DNA of 64,000 nucleotides, taken from Halichondria panicea. Taxonomy: Eukaryota > Porifera > Demospongiae > Suberitida > Halichondriidae. Made by a program: the position numbers and the translations under genes. This document shows positions 1 through 12,866 of the stretch, in pieces. The DNA lies in NCBI RefSeq assembly GCF_963675165.1, contig NC_087377.1, positions 16,369,518-16,433,517 of the forward strand, given 5' to 3'. Position 1 is the first letter of the stretch. Every line of letters starts with the position of its first letter. A model generated the notes under the pieces. The model did not search any database and was not told the DNA's origin. It saw nothing but the letters and a program-made list of their open reading frames with translations.

Positions 1-2094
1 ACCGGATGATAACGGAATGTTCACAGTGGTGGTGACTAATCCGACTGGATCTGTGACATCCACGCCCGCTACTCTAACAGTGTGTAAGTTGCTTGTACAG
101 TATACAGAAACAGTTGTGTGTGTGGGATTACGGCCTTTCTTTGGTAGTTACTTAACGGCCACACCCCCTATCCCTGTGCAGTGGCCCCACCTATCATTGA
201 AACAGACCCTCAGGATATGTGTGTTGCCATGGACAGCTCCATCACACTGTCTGTCACTGCCTCTGGCCGTGACCTCTCATACCAGTGGTTTCAAGGAGTA
301 AATTTACTGGTGGGTGAAACAACTGATACGCTGACTGTCACCGTGACTGCAACCACTACGTACTCTGTTGAAGTGAGCAATGCTGCTGGGGTGGACACAT
401 CAGAAGATGCTGTCATCACTATTGGTAAGAAGCATCTTAGTTGAGCTAATAAATAGTTGTAATTAATGGATTCATGTACTTAGTATGTAGGCGCTTTAAT
501 CGTGTAGGTTTGGTTACTTATTTTTATGTTAACTACACAGAACAATTATATAGCCGCATTTCATATTTGCTTTACACTGTGCAGTTACCATCCCCCAATT
601 CACTGTGCAACCAAGTAGCATGGCAAATCAACTCACCGGGAATGATGTCACATTCACAGCTGAAGCTACAGTGAATTGTGGTGACATCTCCTACCAGTGG
701 TGTAAAGATGGCGTACTAATCCCTCAGTCTGATGAATATAACGAACTAAATCCTCTTGAGGAGAGTGTGAAGAGGGCTAGGGAGGAGAATTCCGGGAAGA
801 CACAGAAGTATTCCGGCTCGACTACAAACTCGCTGACTATACACAACATTATGTACCCTGACGATGAGGGGGTGTTCACACTCAAGGTCACCAATGACGC
901 TGCGGCTGTTATCGAGTCAATGAGCGCCACCCTAGATATCTGTGAGGGCTATGTAACTATAATAATTATTATCATTTCCAACTTCTTACTCATCACAAAA
1001 TTATAGCCAATTTTTTTATTCAGATATTGGCTAAATATTATTGTGAGTTCAAGTATTATCCATTCCCAATCTATACACATGCAGTGGACCCCCCGATGAT
1101 CACCATTCAGCCATTGAGTCTTCCTTCTGCCCCGGAGGACGAGGACGCCACCTTCACTGTGGAAGCTTCTGGTCTGATGCTCAGCTATCAATGGCAGAAA
1201 GATGGAGTCCCCATTGTAGACACGGAAAACACATACTCTGGAACGCAATCTGAGACACTGAGGGTGCTCTCTGTAACTGAACCGGATGATAACGGAATGT
1301 TCACAGTGGTGGTGAGTAATCCAACTGGATCTGTGACCTCCATGCCCGCTACTCTGACAGTGTGTAAGTTAATAACATTACGTAGCAATAATTATATATC
1401 TGATATATATTACACCTTCTAACACATCTCCAGTGGTTGCTCCGACAATTGAAGAACATCCAGAAAATGCTTGTGTTACTAGTGGTAGTACTGTCAGCTT
1501 CTCTGTTGCTGCTACGAGCCGTGATCTTAGTTATCAGTGGTTTTCTAGTACTCGTGATGAGAGTCCAATCATGCTTGTTAACATTGTGGGTGGAGTTAGT
1601 GGAGCTACCACCTCACAGCTGACTATAACTGGAGCAACTGCAACTAAGTCCTATTATGTTGTGGTACTGAATGCTGCAGGTGACATCAATTCGAATCCAG
1701 CCACTCTTACTATTGGTGAGTTCGTACGTACTTACATGCATGAGTACTTTGTGTGTGTATATTGTGTACCAGCAATGAAGCATCAGCTGTTTAATATGTA
1801 CATATAATTATACTACAGTGACTGCTCCAGACATCAGTATCCCAACAAGCCTGACTAATCAAATCCCTGGAGATGACGTCATGTTTACAGTGGCAGCATC
1901 AGCTGAATGTGGTGGCCTCACCTACCAGTGGTTTATGGAGGAGAACATGCTCACTGACGGTGACAAGTACACTGGGGCTACCACGAACACTCTGACAGTG
2001 ATGAACATTGTACACCCTAGCGATGAGGGAGATTATTCTGTGCAAGTGACCAATGCCGCCGGCAGGTCAATTTCTACTGGCACGCTCGATATAG
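1..2094 (+). other. Ig-domain array built from a repeated three-exon (a-b-c) unit
   Basis: Six consecutive one-exon Ig domains. The first (partial, to 83) matches exon 1085-1363 almost base for base over its last 80 bases. Exon 182-424 resembles 1434-1715 (both have RDLSYQWF or GRDLSYQWF after a Cys in the A strand). Exon 585-941 resembles 1819-2094 (both end strand B with a Cys-Gly pair before the YQW). This is two rounds of a three-domain unit. The usual B- and F-strand Ig cysteines are absent; the YQW tryptophan core is kept. Exon 585-941 also carries a charged in-frame insert of about 20-25 residues between strands C and E that exon 1819-2094 lacks. Confidence 0.75.
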
Positions 2095-5000
2095 GTGAGA
2101 ATTAAATTTGATTGTAGAATTATAATTATGCATGTAGGTTGTGTACGTACACACAGTAATTATAGTCGGCAAAAATTACTTGAAACTTCAGCTTTCTTAA
2201 TTTTATCACAATAGCAACATTGTGCACGATGTTGTATAGTACGTTAGTGTAATCTGACAATCACTCAATATGACCCCCACCACCCCCCTCTCCAGTTGAG
2301 CCAATCTCTATCACTAGACACCCCATGGACACAACAGTTGCTATTAGGAGAACCGCCACCTTCACAGTGATGGCCGATGGAGACTCACCTTCGTATCAAT
2401 GGATGTTCAATGGAAATCCTATTACCGAAACACCGTCAAAGTTTATCGGAGTCACTACGTCTACACTGATGGTATTAAATGCCGTTGATGAAGACGAGGG
2501 TATGTATTCAGTAATGGTGACAAACGCTGCGTCTCCTGCTCCGGGTGTAGTGTCCAACCCAGCCACACTCACAGCATGTAAGTTGGTTTAGTGAGCTGAA
2601 TAATAGTTATAGTACGGCAATATACTATAGTGGTATACTATGGCGAGCATTATATTTGGCAAATGAGGTAATTTATTGGACAATCATTTATTGAGTTCAC
2701 GCATTACAACGAGATTTTGGCGAAATTTTAATTTTGCGATTTTCATTTGATTTGCCAAGTCGGCAAATATATATCCCCGCTATATTTATGATTATACGTT
2801 TTGTGAGATAATTATATACTGTGCATGTGTGCGTAATACACTTGCCTATAATTATAGTCAGTGACCTCACGTAACTAATATTGATTACTCTTCCTATGTA
2901 TACTGAGCCATTATCTTAGCTAAAACTATGGTGGTCCATGTTTTCATCAAACAATTCATAGTGACAATGGTTAATTTTTCTTCACTCTCCTCACAGTGCG
3001 AACTCCAGAAGTCACTGGTAATCCCGCTGATCAATTAACAGTACAACCTGGAGATGATGTCATGTTCACTTGCCGTTCCACTGGCGACGACCTGGTGTAC
3101 GCATGGCTTAAAGACGGTGTTGTCATCAGTGACCAATCTGGGATCTATAGTGGGGCAATGACACCCACCCTCACTGTAATAGATGCACAAGAACAGGGGG
3201 ATGAGGGATCGTATGCTTGCATGGTGTCCAATGATGTGGGGGATGACACTTCCGAGAGCGCCACTTTGGAAATAGGTAAAAGCAGCTTTTTCAGCAAACT
3301 TCTATAGAAAATCACCTCTAAAGTTTGTCTAGAGTCGACAACTGTAATTTTTCTGAAGCAGTAAAAGTGATTTCAGAAACTGTGTTTGTTTTCTCATCAG
3401 TTAAGTCTTTGATTGTATGTTTTATTCTCCCTCTCTGTAGTCAACTGTGCCGATATTCCTGCTGCTGAAAATGGAGATATTGGCTTCAGTATGGATCGTC
3501 TTACGCCTGCTGGTGGTTACTCTATCACAACCGTGGCCACCTACAGCTGTATTACTGGGCAGCTGTTTAATGGAGACACCACTAGGACGTGTTTGAGCAC
3601 TGGGGAGTGGAGTGGAATAGCACCTGTGTGCCTGGGTAAGCATGCATACACACACCACACATGCACATCAGTGGCGTAGGAAGCAATTTCTCAATCTACA
3701 TAGTGCAGCTTGATAAGTCATCTCTACTTAATATAGCCTAGAAAGATGGGGGCTCCAGCCCCTGGAGCCCCCATCCTACACTACTGCGCATACACACGCA
3801 CACATGCGTGCCTATATGGATGAGGGTGTACATTAACCAACCTAGTGATTATCGTTAGGCATCAGTAGCATAATTATAGCTGGCCTGGTAGTGCAAAATT
3901 AATGCACAGAGTGGCAGAGTGAGAATGTCAATCTATACTGCACTAGATAGAGCTAGTTTGAGTTCATAATTATTATCTATTATTTGTGACATTTGTGTGA
4001 AATATAAGACATGAATCCTAAAAATTTGCAATGCAAATGTTTTGTGGTCTTAACTTAATTGTCAGTGGAATAAATGAAAATACCGGTAGTAACTTAACAT
4101 AAATTAATGACTTTATTCCACCCCCCACATACACACAGAATACTGTACCCCACTGACTCTCTCTGATGGGGACATTAACTACTCAAACGATGCGAACGAG
4201 CAATCCAGCTTCGTGGTTACCACGACAGCCACCCACTCATGTGACACAAGATTCAGCCTGGAGGGAGGCGTTGCAATTAGAAGATGTATGTCTACTGATA
4301 GTCCTACTGGTCAGGGCAACTGGGGCGGCAGCGAACGTACTTGTGAACGTAAGTATTCAACCTGTCTCTAATTATTGTGCACGTTCACGATCTATAATTC
4401 AACCGGTTAATGGAAATCTTAATAGCATTTGATTCAAACTGTGTTAGCATGCTACGTACCTCCTCTTTATTTAAGCCACCGTATTCTGTCACCACATGTA
4501 CAAACAGGTTTCACTATATGTATATTAGTGTTGTATATTGCATGTTATAGGCTAGGTTTGTTACAATTCACGCCTGCAGGAAAATAATGCTTACCTCTGG
4601 TACGTAGTAGTTACCAATTCCTGATCCTTATAATGTGGTAACAATGTCATACGTACATGCAGTACCTGGTCTAGCACATGCAATATTTAGAATGCATTAT
4701 CCATTTATATATAATATTATTTTGTAAATTTGACAAAAGTAATACACAACATTTTTTCATAACTGCATACTGCTTCATTATATTGTTCAAAAATTCATGC
4801 ATAGCAACCTGTCCCCTGTTGAATGCTCCTGGTGATGGTAGAATTTCATATGAACCGGCTCCTCTGACCAATGGGGAGTATGGTGTTGGCGCGGTAGCCA
4901 TGTTCTCTTGTGACAGTGACTTCGATCTGTTCGGATCCACCACCAGAACGTGCCAGGGTGACCACATGTGGGACAATACCGAATCCACCTGCCAACGTAA

Positions 5001-8000
5001 GTATATCTAGTTTTGGAATGGCATTGATACTGTTGTTACATTGCCTAGGGCAACTGTGATATTTATTATACTCATTCACGCATATTTTCCTGTCACCTAT
5101 ATAATAACTTGACAGAATTAAATAAGTAGAATATGTGTATTGAATGACGTAGGCATGGGAATGTGGACATGGGAATGTGGACTGCACGAGTGTCGGGCTG
5201 GAGTGTATATCTATAGATGGGCAAAATAGGAAATAAACTCGCTATAATAATGATGATATCTTACTCAAGTACGGCCTGTACTGTACATCTGCGCTACAGT
5301 ACATTACGTATAAACTATATTCAGTCGATACTGTGCACTGTATAAATAGACTTTTACAGTATCTGATCAATAATTTATATAATAGTGATAAATTTCGTTG
5401 AATGCACTTTCAGAATTAAAAAATGTATCTAGTAGACCTTGGAAAAGTCTATAAGGCTAATGACTATGATAATATGTATTAATAATGAACGATACTGTTT
5501 GTATAGGTGCTTGCCCTCCGCTTGATGATATTGACAATGGAGCTATATCATACTCCCCCAAAGCTGTCTCCATGGATGGTAACTATGCCGTAGACACTGT
5601 TGCCACGCACACTTGCAACCCTAACTATGGCCGTAGTCGAGGAGCCCGGAGAAGGACTTGTACAAGTGATGGCCAGTGGACAAGTAGGACTGTAACTTGT
5701 GAACGTGAGGGCAGCTCTTATTTACATGTTATACTGTATAGCGAGTAATTTTCTGAGGGTCAAACATTTCACAGTTTTTATGGTCTACTCCCTGAGAACG
5801 AATATTTAACCCACAAATGAAGCGATCATGGACCACCTTTACCAGTAGTGAACACACGCAGCCATGAAAATAATTATATACATAATAGCTCAACCACAAA
5901 TATTTTGACCCCTTGAACATTATATACTAGGCGGTATAATTGCATAGTTTGGCATGTAGAAATTGCAAATGTGCTGTGCGTATAATTTTTACTTGTATAC
6001 GTATAATATTATAGGTATTTCATTGCTTGGGGAGGATTTAACTAGCTATAATTTTATTATGGCAACACTGCCAAAAAACTGACATTACAAAATTAATATA
6101 ATTATTTCTTCATTTTGGCTATGACTGATGTATGTATATAGTGTATGTAGATGTGAGGCAGCTGTTACCTCCATGCAGTGATTATGTGCGAGGATATTCC
6201 CGACCCTCTAAATGGAAACATCGTGTTTGAAATTGATACCGTGGCAACGTTTGACGTTCTCACCACGGCAACGTACTCTTGTGACCCTGGCTACAGTCTT
6301 CAGGGGAGTGACGTGGTTAGAACCTGCACTGGGACCTCTAACGATCACCTGGGAACATTCAATGGAGTTGCCCCAACCTGTGAACGTGAGTGAAACTGAA
6401 GTTGATAAGTTATCCCGGAATGAAGAGAAAAGATCAATTTGAGTTTGTTCTTACTATTATATCTTTTTACTTATACAGCCATCATCTGTACTGCTCACAG
6501 TGAAGTGTCTCAGGGAACAATTTCATATGAACCTTCAAAAGAAGAGGAGGCGACAGGCGACGACATATTTGTGTTTGGTACCGTTGCTACTCTGGCCTGT
6601 AATGGTGGTTTCTTCTCAGTGGGACATGCCTCGAGCACCTGCAGGGGAGATGGGTCCTCTACCGTTGGAGCGTTCAAACCCAACCTCGGAATTTGCGAAA
6701 GTGAGAGTTCGTTTTAAAAGACAGTTGTAATGTTTTGTAATATACTTTCCGTGCATAGTGAAAACAAGAGCTCAACCGTAGTTAGACTCCATTAACTAAT
6801 TAACTGCCAACTGGGGAATCATAAATAGTGTTATATCTTATTATTACGATTGCGATAACTTGTATATGCATGTTATCAGTAGCTGTTTATTGTTTTAATT
6901 GAAGCTGTAAGTTTTTAATAGCCATTTGGTCAGAGGTTGATAGATATATTTTTGCTACTGCAGCTGCGTTTGAGGTTGTCATGTGCCCTTACATTCCTTC
7001 CCCACTAAACGGATGCATTAACTTTGTCGAGGATGACGTTTATCCGTTTAATCTGGGTACCGTGGCAACCTACAGCTGCGATTCTGGATTTGCCCTAACA
7101 GGAAGTGAAATGAGAACGTGTGAGGTGAATGGCGGTAATCGAATTGGAGTGTGGAGTTCGACTGAACCTTCTTGTGTCGGTGAGTGATCATCAGTACACA
7201 GTAAAAACACGTCGTTACAGTAACGTTAACATCTTTGAAATTAAATTTCTGTCATTTTAACACTAAAATACGATCATGCATCATAATAATGTGTGTGTTT
7301 TATGTGGGAAGCTTATAGCACATGACTTGTGTGTGGAATGGCTCCACACGTACTGGGATCAACAATAATAATAATTGCAATTAGTTTAACGTACGTATCA
7401 ATCATTAGATGTTCAATATGCATATCATTAAGTTCAATAATAATACGTATAATACGTATACATAATTTATAAGTATCTTTGAAATGTAATATAGTACAAA
7501 AGCCACATATACTGTATGTAAACAAACATACTGATTATTCTTCACTCCATATATTATACTCTTGCAGATATAACTTGTAATGCACTGGAAGACCTTGTTG
7601 GCGGTAGTATCACGTATGATCCAGTTGTCATTTCTGCCATTTCATTTGGGACCGAGGCCATGTTCTCATGTGATGAAGGGTTGGATCTGGTTGGTCCCCA
7701 TCTGAGCACGTGCGGAGGTCTTGATGTGCCAGGAGAGTTCACTCCCAGCCCACCTCGGTGTCTCGGTAAGTGGGATCGTAACACGTACACTCCAAATGTT
7801 TCTGTCAAATAATGCACGTGCATGCTTAAAAACCAATGGCTACAAAACTACTATTTTATACTTAAAAGTATTTGATGCATGTACTCAAGTGAGGACGAAA
7901 TTCACAAAATGCCAAAAAATTAGACCCTAGAAAATTATTATTTAGCTTGTATGAGTATAATTGTAGCAAGTGTCATGTGCTCCCTCACACTCTGCATGCA

Positions 8001-9494
8001 CACACCTCCATTAGACCCCATCGAACTTAGACTATCTCTGATGAACGATAAGATCACCGAGGGAGATGATGTGACAGCTTGTGTGGACGTCATTGCTGGA
8101 GCTGTTGTCTCCCCTTTTGAAGTTTGGGTACACTTTATACTACCGTTCTGTAAGTCAATTCAAACTTACTACCTTGCTATGTTCTATTGCACCGTGTATT
8201 AATTTCAGTCAAGACTAAGCTCAAGCTGAATTGTAGCTATAAAATATATAACTTATATACATGTCCATGCAACACTCAAACGTTAGCTATATTATATACA
8301 GCTCCTCCTGTTCCTGTGTGGTTTACGATCAATGTCGGATTATCTGCAAGTGATACTTGTCAAAGTCTCTTTGATTTCAACGAGGCCAATAGTATACCCG
8401 ATGGAACTAATGTCATTCCTGATGACGATGTTGATAATGGTGACATTGTTGAAGTAGTGTTTGTTGAAATTCAAGTGACGCCATCAGACTCTCCAACCAT
8501 TTCCGTGAACCCGAGTTTCGCTCTACTGACAATCTTGGACAACGATTTTGGTTAGTTTAAATATTAGCATGTCTATATAAGCACGTATCTATATATAAGC
8601 TGCATGGTCTATAAGCACCATCCTATTATAAGCAAGTTATTCACTATTGTACTTATACGATGATGTATGACTGACTTTATAATATAAATTCTTGTCATGT
8701 TACCATAGCAATCATGTGCCCTGATATATCGGACCCTGACTTTGGCCAGATTGCCTTCACTACGGACACTACTGCACCATTTGAAGATGGAACAATGGCG
8801 CTCTACAGCTGCAATAGTGGATATGTCTTAAGTGCCGGGATCAACCCCCGGGTGTGTGGCGGGGACGGTAGTAGTAGCGTTGGAGCATGGAATGGTGCTG
8901 CATTCACTTGCACTCCGAACTTACCAGCCGGTGGTGGTAAGTCACTAGCTGACAGTATATATATATAATTAATTCACTGTCATGTGACATTCATTACCAG
9001 TGGATATACGTATAGATTCAATAAACTCAAATTCAATAAACTTCGTATACTGCATATTAATTTTTATTGTGTACCTGTAGACGGTCGTCCTTTGGTTGAC
9101 TCACGGACACTATCCAAGCCATTTTCTACAACAGGTAATTTAAAATGTGTTTGAACATGCAATGATCGAGAATGCCACTGTTGATATACTAACAGTCAGT
9201 GGTGTGCCCAGAATTGTATTTGTTGTAACTATCTCATGGCTTCTGTAACCTCTAGACTTTAGTGTGAGCTTTGACCAGAGCAGCTATGAAGTGAACGAGG
9301 GAGCCGTAGACTCAGACAGTAAATCGAAATCGCCGAAGAAAAATCCAGATCCTGTCCTTAGTGTGTGTGTGGTGGTATCTGGCTCACTGGAGAGCCAGCT
9401 GTCTGTGCAGGTCTCCACCGTAGAGGATACTGCAAAGGGTGAGAGGAAGTTAATAGTTTGTGCAATGTGAAGTGTGTGCGTGGGCGTGTGAGTA

Positions 9495-9531
<37 letters not shown>

Positions 9532-12268
9532 CTGATCTATGTTAACTATGAAGTAGCGGCCCTTCTGAACTACTTTACTTTCTGATAATAATAATGTGTA
9601 TGCAGTCATCATTAACATGGTGTACCTTCGATATACGCTAAATGTCTGTACTGCTTCACTTTTGCTTCAGGATCTAAGGACTACACTGATCTGGACGAGG
9701 AGCTTAAGTTTGACTCTGCTGGCCAGAAGTGTGTTGATTTGGTCATCCTGGGAGACAGCGTGTACGAGGGAGATGAGGAGCTCAGTGTGTCTCTTAGCTA
9801 CTCCCAGAGCAGCAAGACTGCTATAGTCACCATCAAAGATGATGACCAAGGTATGTGAACATCAGTGAGAGCTGGAGTACACAGTGGAGAGGTGGCCTTT
9901 GTTGAGGAGTTGTTTAACAAATTTTTAGTTTGTACAAACTGTTCCTTTGAGACCTATAGGTGCATAGAATTTCTTCGGAGCTGGCCGCAGTTCCACTGTT
10001 CATGTTTTGTCTCCCTAGCTATAACGTATCAGCCCTATAGATGATTAATTCTATGGCGGAACTTTTCCTCATGCAGCCAAAGTGACTCTGAGTGGTGGTT
10101 CTGTGTGTGAGGGAGCTGGCTTTGTGACAGTCAGAGTGCAGCTGGACTCAGACATTGAGACTGATGTCATTGTATCCTTGGAGACTAGTGACCTCACTGC
10201 TGAAGGTCAGTACAGTCATCATACAATACAGTGTAATTTATACACTGTAGATTTATCTCGAGTTGTTGTCCCCATTATGTGTATGTATTTTACTCAATAC
10301 AGTCATTAATTTATTAATTGAATACCCGGTCTTAAAAATTAATTTCAATCCACTAGCTCTCACACATTTCGTACCACAGCTTCTGATGACTACAATGAAT
10401 TGAGCCAGGACCTCACCTTCACCGCCCCCCTAAATGCACCCTCTGAGCTCACTGTTTCCGTTGTTGTCAATGACGACCGTGTGTTAGAGCCATGTGAGGA
10501 GTTTCTGGTCTCTCTGTCCTCCACTGATGAGGGGGTGGTGTTTGACCCCGCCTTCCTTAGGGTGCAAATCAACGATGATGAAGGTACAAATTAATTGTTG
10601 CTGCAAGCTTCAACGGATTTGCTTTAGCTTAGATCTGTTACCACGGAACGTCTTAAAATAGGTGCACATGTTACTTTTGGTATTTATATATTTTAGAGAT
10701 GAATTGCTTAGAGTGGTAGGTAAGCAACTAGTATGAGGAAGGTCTACATAATGTCCAAATGGGATCAATAACTCACATAATAATTATACGATCGTTGCTG
10801 AAGCGATTGTTTTGCATGTAATTCCGTTATTGTGGAGCTGCTTCTATAGATAAGTGTCCATTTTGTCCTGCACTTGCATGCAGATGTCAGCGAGTTCTCT
10901 CTCACAAACAACTCTCCACAAATCTACGGGAAGAGTCTAAACGCGACCTTTGAACTGAAGGGATGTGCTGAACTCACCTGTAGCATCACAAACAACAAAA
11001 AGTCTTTGTCAGATTGTAAGTCATCGACCTACTATACAGTTGTGAGAAAGTATACTCGGTGCATGCCACTTAGACAATGTATTTAGACTATAGGCATATT
11101 TCGCTGTTTTGTTTGCCACTTCTAACACAATATCAATTAGATATTGCATATAGTATTATTAACCGATTGTCTCTGCTCATCATAATACAGGTTCCCCTGC
11201 TCCTGGTAGCTACGAGGGCCAATGGTATATTCCGGTAGCAACCAACAGTAAAACTTGCAAGGACCTCATAATTGACATCTCTGCTCACTGTGAGGGTCAG
11301 AGAGTCCCCAGCTTTGAGAGCCGCTCCTTCAGAACTGGTGAGATATATAATGTAGTAGGTTCTTAGTAGCACTCTTACTGTATATAATATAGAAATAAAT
11401 ATACCCTCTATTATTACAGCATGGTTGAATGGGCCCCTATAGCATGTGTTTATAGATCCATGCATGCTATAGCAGGCTATACCTCAGCCATTGCAAAGGG
11501 TGACTATACTAACACTGCGTACAGTATACCAATATAATATTGTTTGGCTGCCTTATAATTATAATTATAGGCTCTATAGTTTATATAATTGTATCACTTT
11601 ATGCAAGCTATAATTATATAAATTATTGGCATAATTATAGCTAAAATGTAAAATACCGGCAGTTGGAAACAGTATTCTGGTGCATATAGTTTTTAATTAT
11701 AATTATGTGTGAGATATGTAATATACACCACCCCCTGTCACACCCCCACATGCAGACAACAATATGTGCAGCGTACATTTCACCGACCAGCAGTATGAGT
11801 ACGACCCAGAGAGTGGTGACGTGACTGTGGAGTGGGAGGGAACTGGACCCAACGAGGATGAACCTGTCAGTAAATTCATGTGCAAGACTGACACTGGAGT
11901 GATGGAATCTTGTGAGTACATGCCTGAGACAAGCAGTTTAATAGGCGTATGTATAAAAAGTGATGGCAAAGGATTTTTTCTCAGAATTACATCTACATAC
12001 TGACCATTTAGCTGTATAGTAGGTGTGTAATACACTTGTACTTCATGGAAATGCATGTATTGTACGATGTGAACTCGCCACACACCTACTCTGATTTACC
12101 CCCCCCCCACACACACACACAGGCACCAGTCCACTAATCATACCTGGCCTGACTAGCGGGAACCACAATATTACAGTGCAACCAGTGATTGTGGAAGGGG
12201 ATGGGTGTAGGCGTCGCATTGCCAGAATGCTCCACTTTGACATACCATTAGTTATTTCCGTGCAATAG
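1..12268 (+). CDS. Ig/Sushi/Calx-beta mosaic extracellular protein (3' part of gene, 28 exons visible)
   Basis: Exons read from GT..AG sites: to 83, 182-424, 585-941, 1085-1363, 1434-1715, 1819-2094, 2296-2577, 2997-3275, 3441-3635, 4139-4348, 4805-4996, 5507-5704, 6179-6385, 6479-6700, 6964-7179, 7568-7765, 8015-8149, 8302-8550, 8709-8936, 9081-9134, 9256-9438, 9671-9850, 10077-10205, 10380-10583, 10884-11015, 11191-11337, 11756-11911, 12123-12268 (TAG at 12266). All junctions are phase 1, and the visible frame runs unbroken for about 1886 aa. Domain order is partial Ig, seven Ig, eight Sushi, Calx-beta, Sushi, an 18-aa linker, two Calx-beta, then two unrecognised Cys-containing domains. No membrane helix or GPI-type tail is seen before the stop, so it is probably secreted. 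The 5' end and signal peptide lie outside the window. It precedes adhesion GPCR A on the same strand by 3.3 kb; A has its own signal-peptide exon and this gene its own stop, so I treat them as separate. Confidence 0.8.
2296..3275 (+). other. Two further Ig domains, the second with canonical cysteines
   Basis: Exon 2296-2577 encodes a Cys-poor Ig fold of the same YQW type. Exon 2997-3275 encodes a conventional I-set-like Ig, with VMFTCRS in strand B, YAWLKDG in strand C and YACMVSN in strand F. It is the only Ig in this protein with the standard disulfide pair. The 419-bp intron between them (2578-2996) is AT-rich and shows no other feature. Confidence 0.75.
3441..7765 (+). other. Eight Sushi (CCP) domains, one per exon
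   Basis: Exons 3441-3635, 4139-4348, 4805-4996, 5507-5704, 6179-6385, 6479-6700, 6964-7179 and 7568-7765 each encode about 65-74 residues. Most follow the Sushi pattern: a first Cys near C-P-x-L, an N-G-x-I/ISY motif, a VATYSC-type second Cys, an RTC third Cys, a W or F, and a terminal TCE or CLG Cys. Each exon is phase 1-1. Exon 4139-4348 is not an obvious long open frame on its own but splices cleanly between its neighbours. Sushi domains usually mediate protein-protein binding. Introns here are 90-790 bp and AT-rich; 3636-4138 holds a GC-rich hairpin, the others nothing notable. Confidence 0.85.
3745..3775. repeat. GC-rich perfect hairpin in an intron
   Basis: Arms of 14 bp (GATGGGGGCTCCAG and its complement) are separated by 3 bases, inside an otherwise AT-rich intron of the mosaic gene. 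It could be a foldback remnant or a fragment of a mobile element; nothing in the sequence shows a function. Confidence 0.8.
8015..8550 (+). other. Calx-beta domain encoded by two exons
   Basis: Exon 8015-8149 gives the N-half (...ITEGDDVTACVDVIAG...). Exon 8302-8550 gives the C-half ending in TILDNDF, the usual Calx-beta terminal strand. The intron sits mid-domain in phase 1, as in the Calx-beta exons of adhesion GPCRs A and B. Calx-beta folds are Ig-like beta sandwiches; many bind Ca2+ through acidic loops. Confidence 0.75.
8709..8936 (+). other. Ninth Sushi domain
   Basis: A single exon with the four Sushi cysteines (MCPDI..., ALYSCNSGY, RVCGGDG, FTCTP). It is separated from the main Sushi array by a Calx-beta domain and followed by an 18-residue linker exon at 9081-9134 that is rich in Ser, Thr, Arg and Pro. 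Confidence 0.75.
9256..10583 (+). other. Two tandem Calx-beta domains, two exons each
   Basis: Domain 1 is exons 9256-9438 + 9671-9850. It has a Lys/Ser/Pro/Asp-rich insert (SDSKSKSPKKNPDP) in the N-half and ends VTIKDDDQ. Domain 2 is exons 10077-10205 + 10380-10583 and ends VQINDDE. All junctions are phase 1. The intron at 9439-9670 contains a (GT)n run near 9497-9528. Confidence 0.75.
10884..11337 (+). other. Unrecognised Cys-containing domain (two exons)
   Basis: Exons 10884-11015 and 11191-11337 encode about 93 residues with six cysteines, including CAELTC and KTCKD. I do not recognise the fold. The mid-domain phase-1 intron and its position suggest a beta-sandwich module like its neighbours, but that is inference. 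Confidence 0.5.
11756..12268 (+). other. C-terminal Cys-containing domain, possibly fibronectin III-like
   Basis: Exons 11756-11911 and 12123-12268 encode about 100 residues. VTVEWEG in an early strand and PGLTSGNHNITVQP late in the domain resemble a fibronectin-type-III-like sandwich with added cysteines. The protein stops 17 residues after GDGCRRR. No transmembrane segment follows. Confidence 0.5.
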
Positions 12269-12866
12269 TACGTACATAAATGAACCAAAACAGACATTTT
12301 TAACACATCTTAGGCTCTATGTGTATATACACGTATGGACAGCTGTATCAAAAAATATTATTTTTAGAAAACGTTCTTCATGTAAAATAATTATGTGTGG
12401 TTTTGACGCTGAATGTGTGCATTAACTGTGGCAAATGCATGTGCGATGATAGTCACGCATCTGCGTTTAATTTTTTCAATGGAGAACGGAATACTGTATC
12501 GTTCGTTATACTGCATGAAATGTATATTTATGTGGTCACAACTCAGTTAAATTACGGAATGCGCTGCAGAGGTAGAGTTATTGGTGTGTGTGTGTGTGTG
12601 CATGTGTGTGTGACTCAAAAATGAGCTGTTAGAGTGAACTAGACACTTTCATGGGCTGCTTTAACTGCATGAGACAGTAGTGGGAAAATAATACAGGCTG
12701 TAATAGTTAGTTATTATATAATAAGGTGGGAAAAAAAGTATTTTGTAATTGATCGCTTTATAGATTCACGATCATTTCCCATTCTCATTCATAATGTAAT
12801 ATGCATGTAATTATGGTATTGTATTAAAAGGGGTTGAGTTTCACTTGGTGCTGTGTGTGTGTCTAA

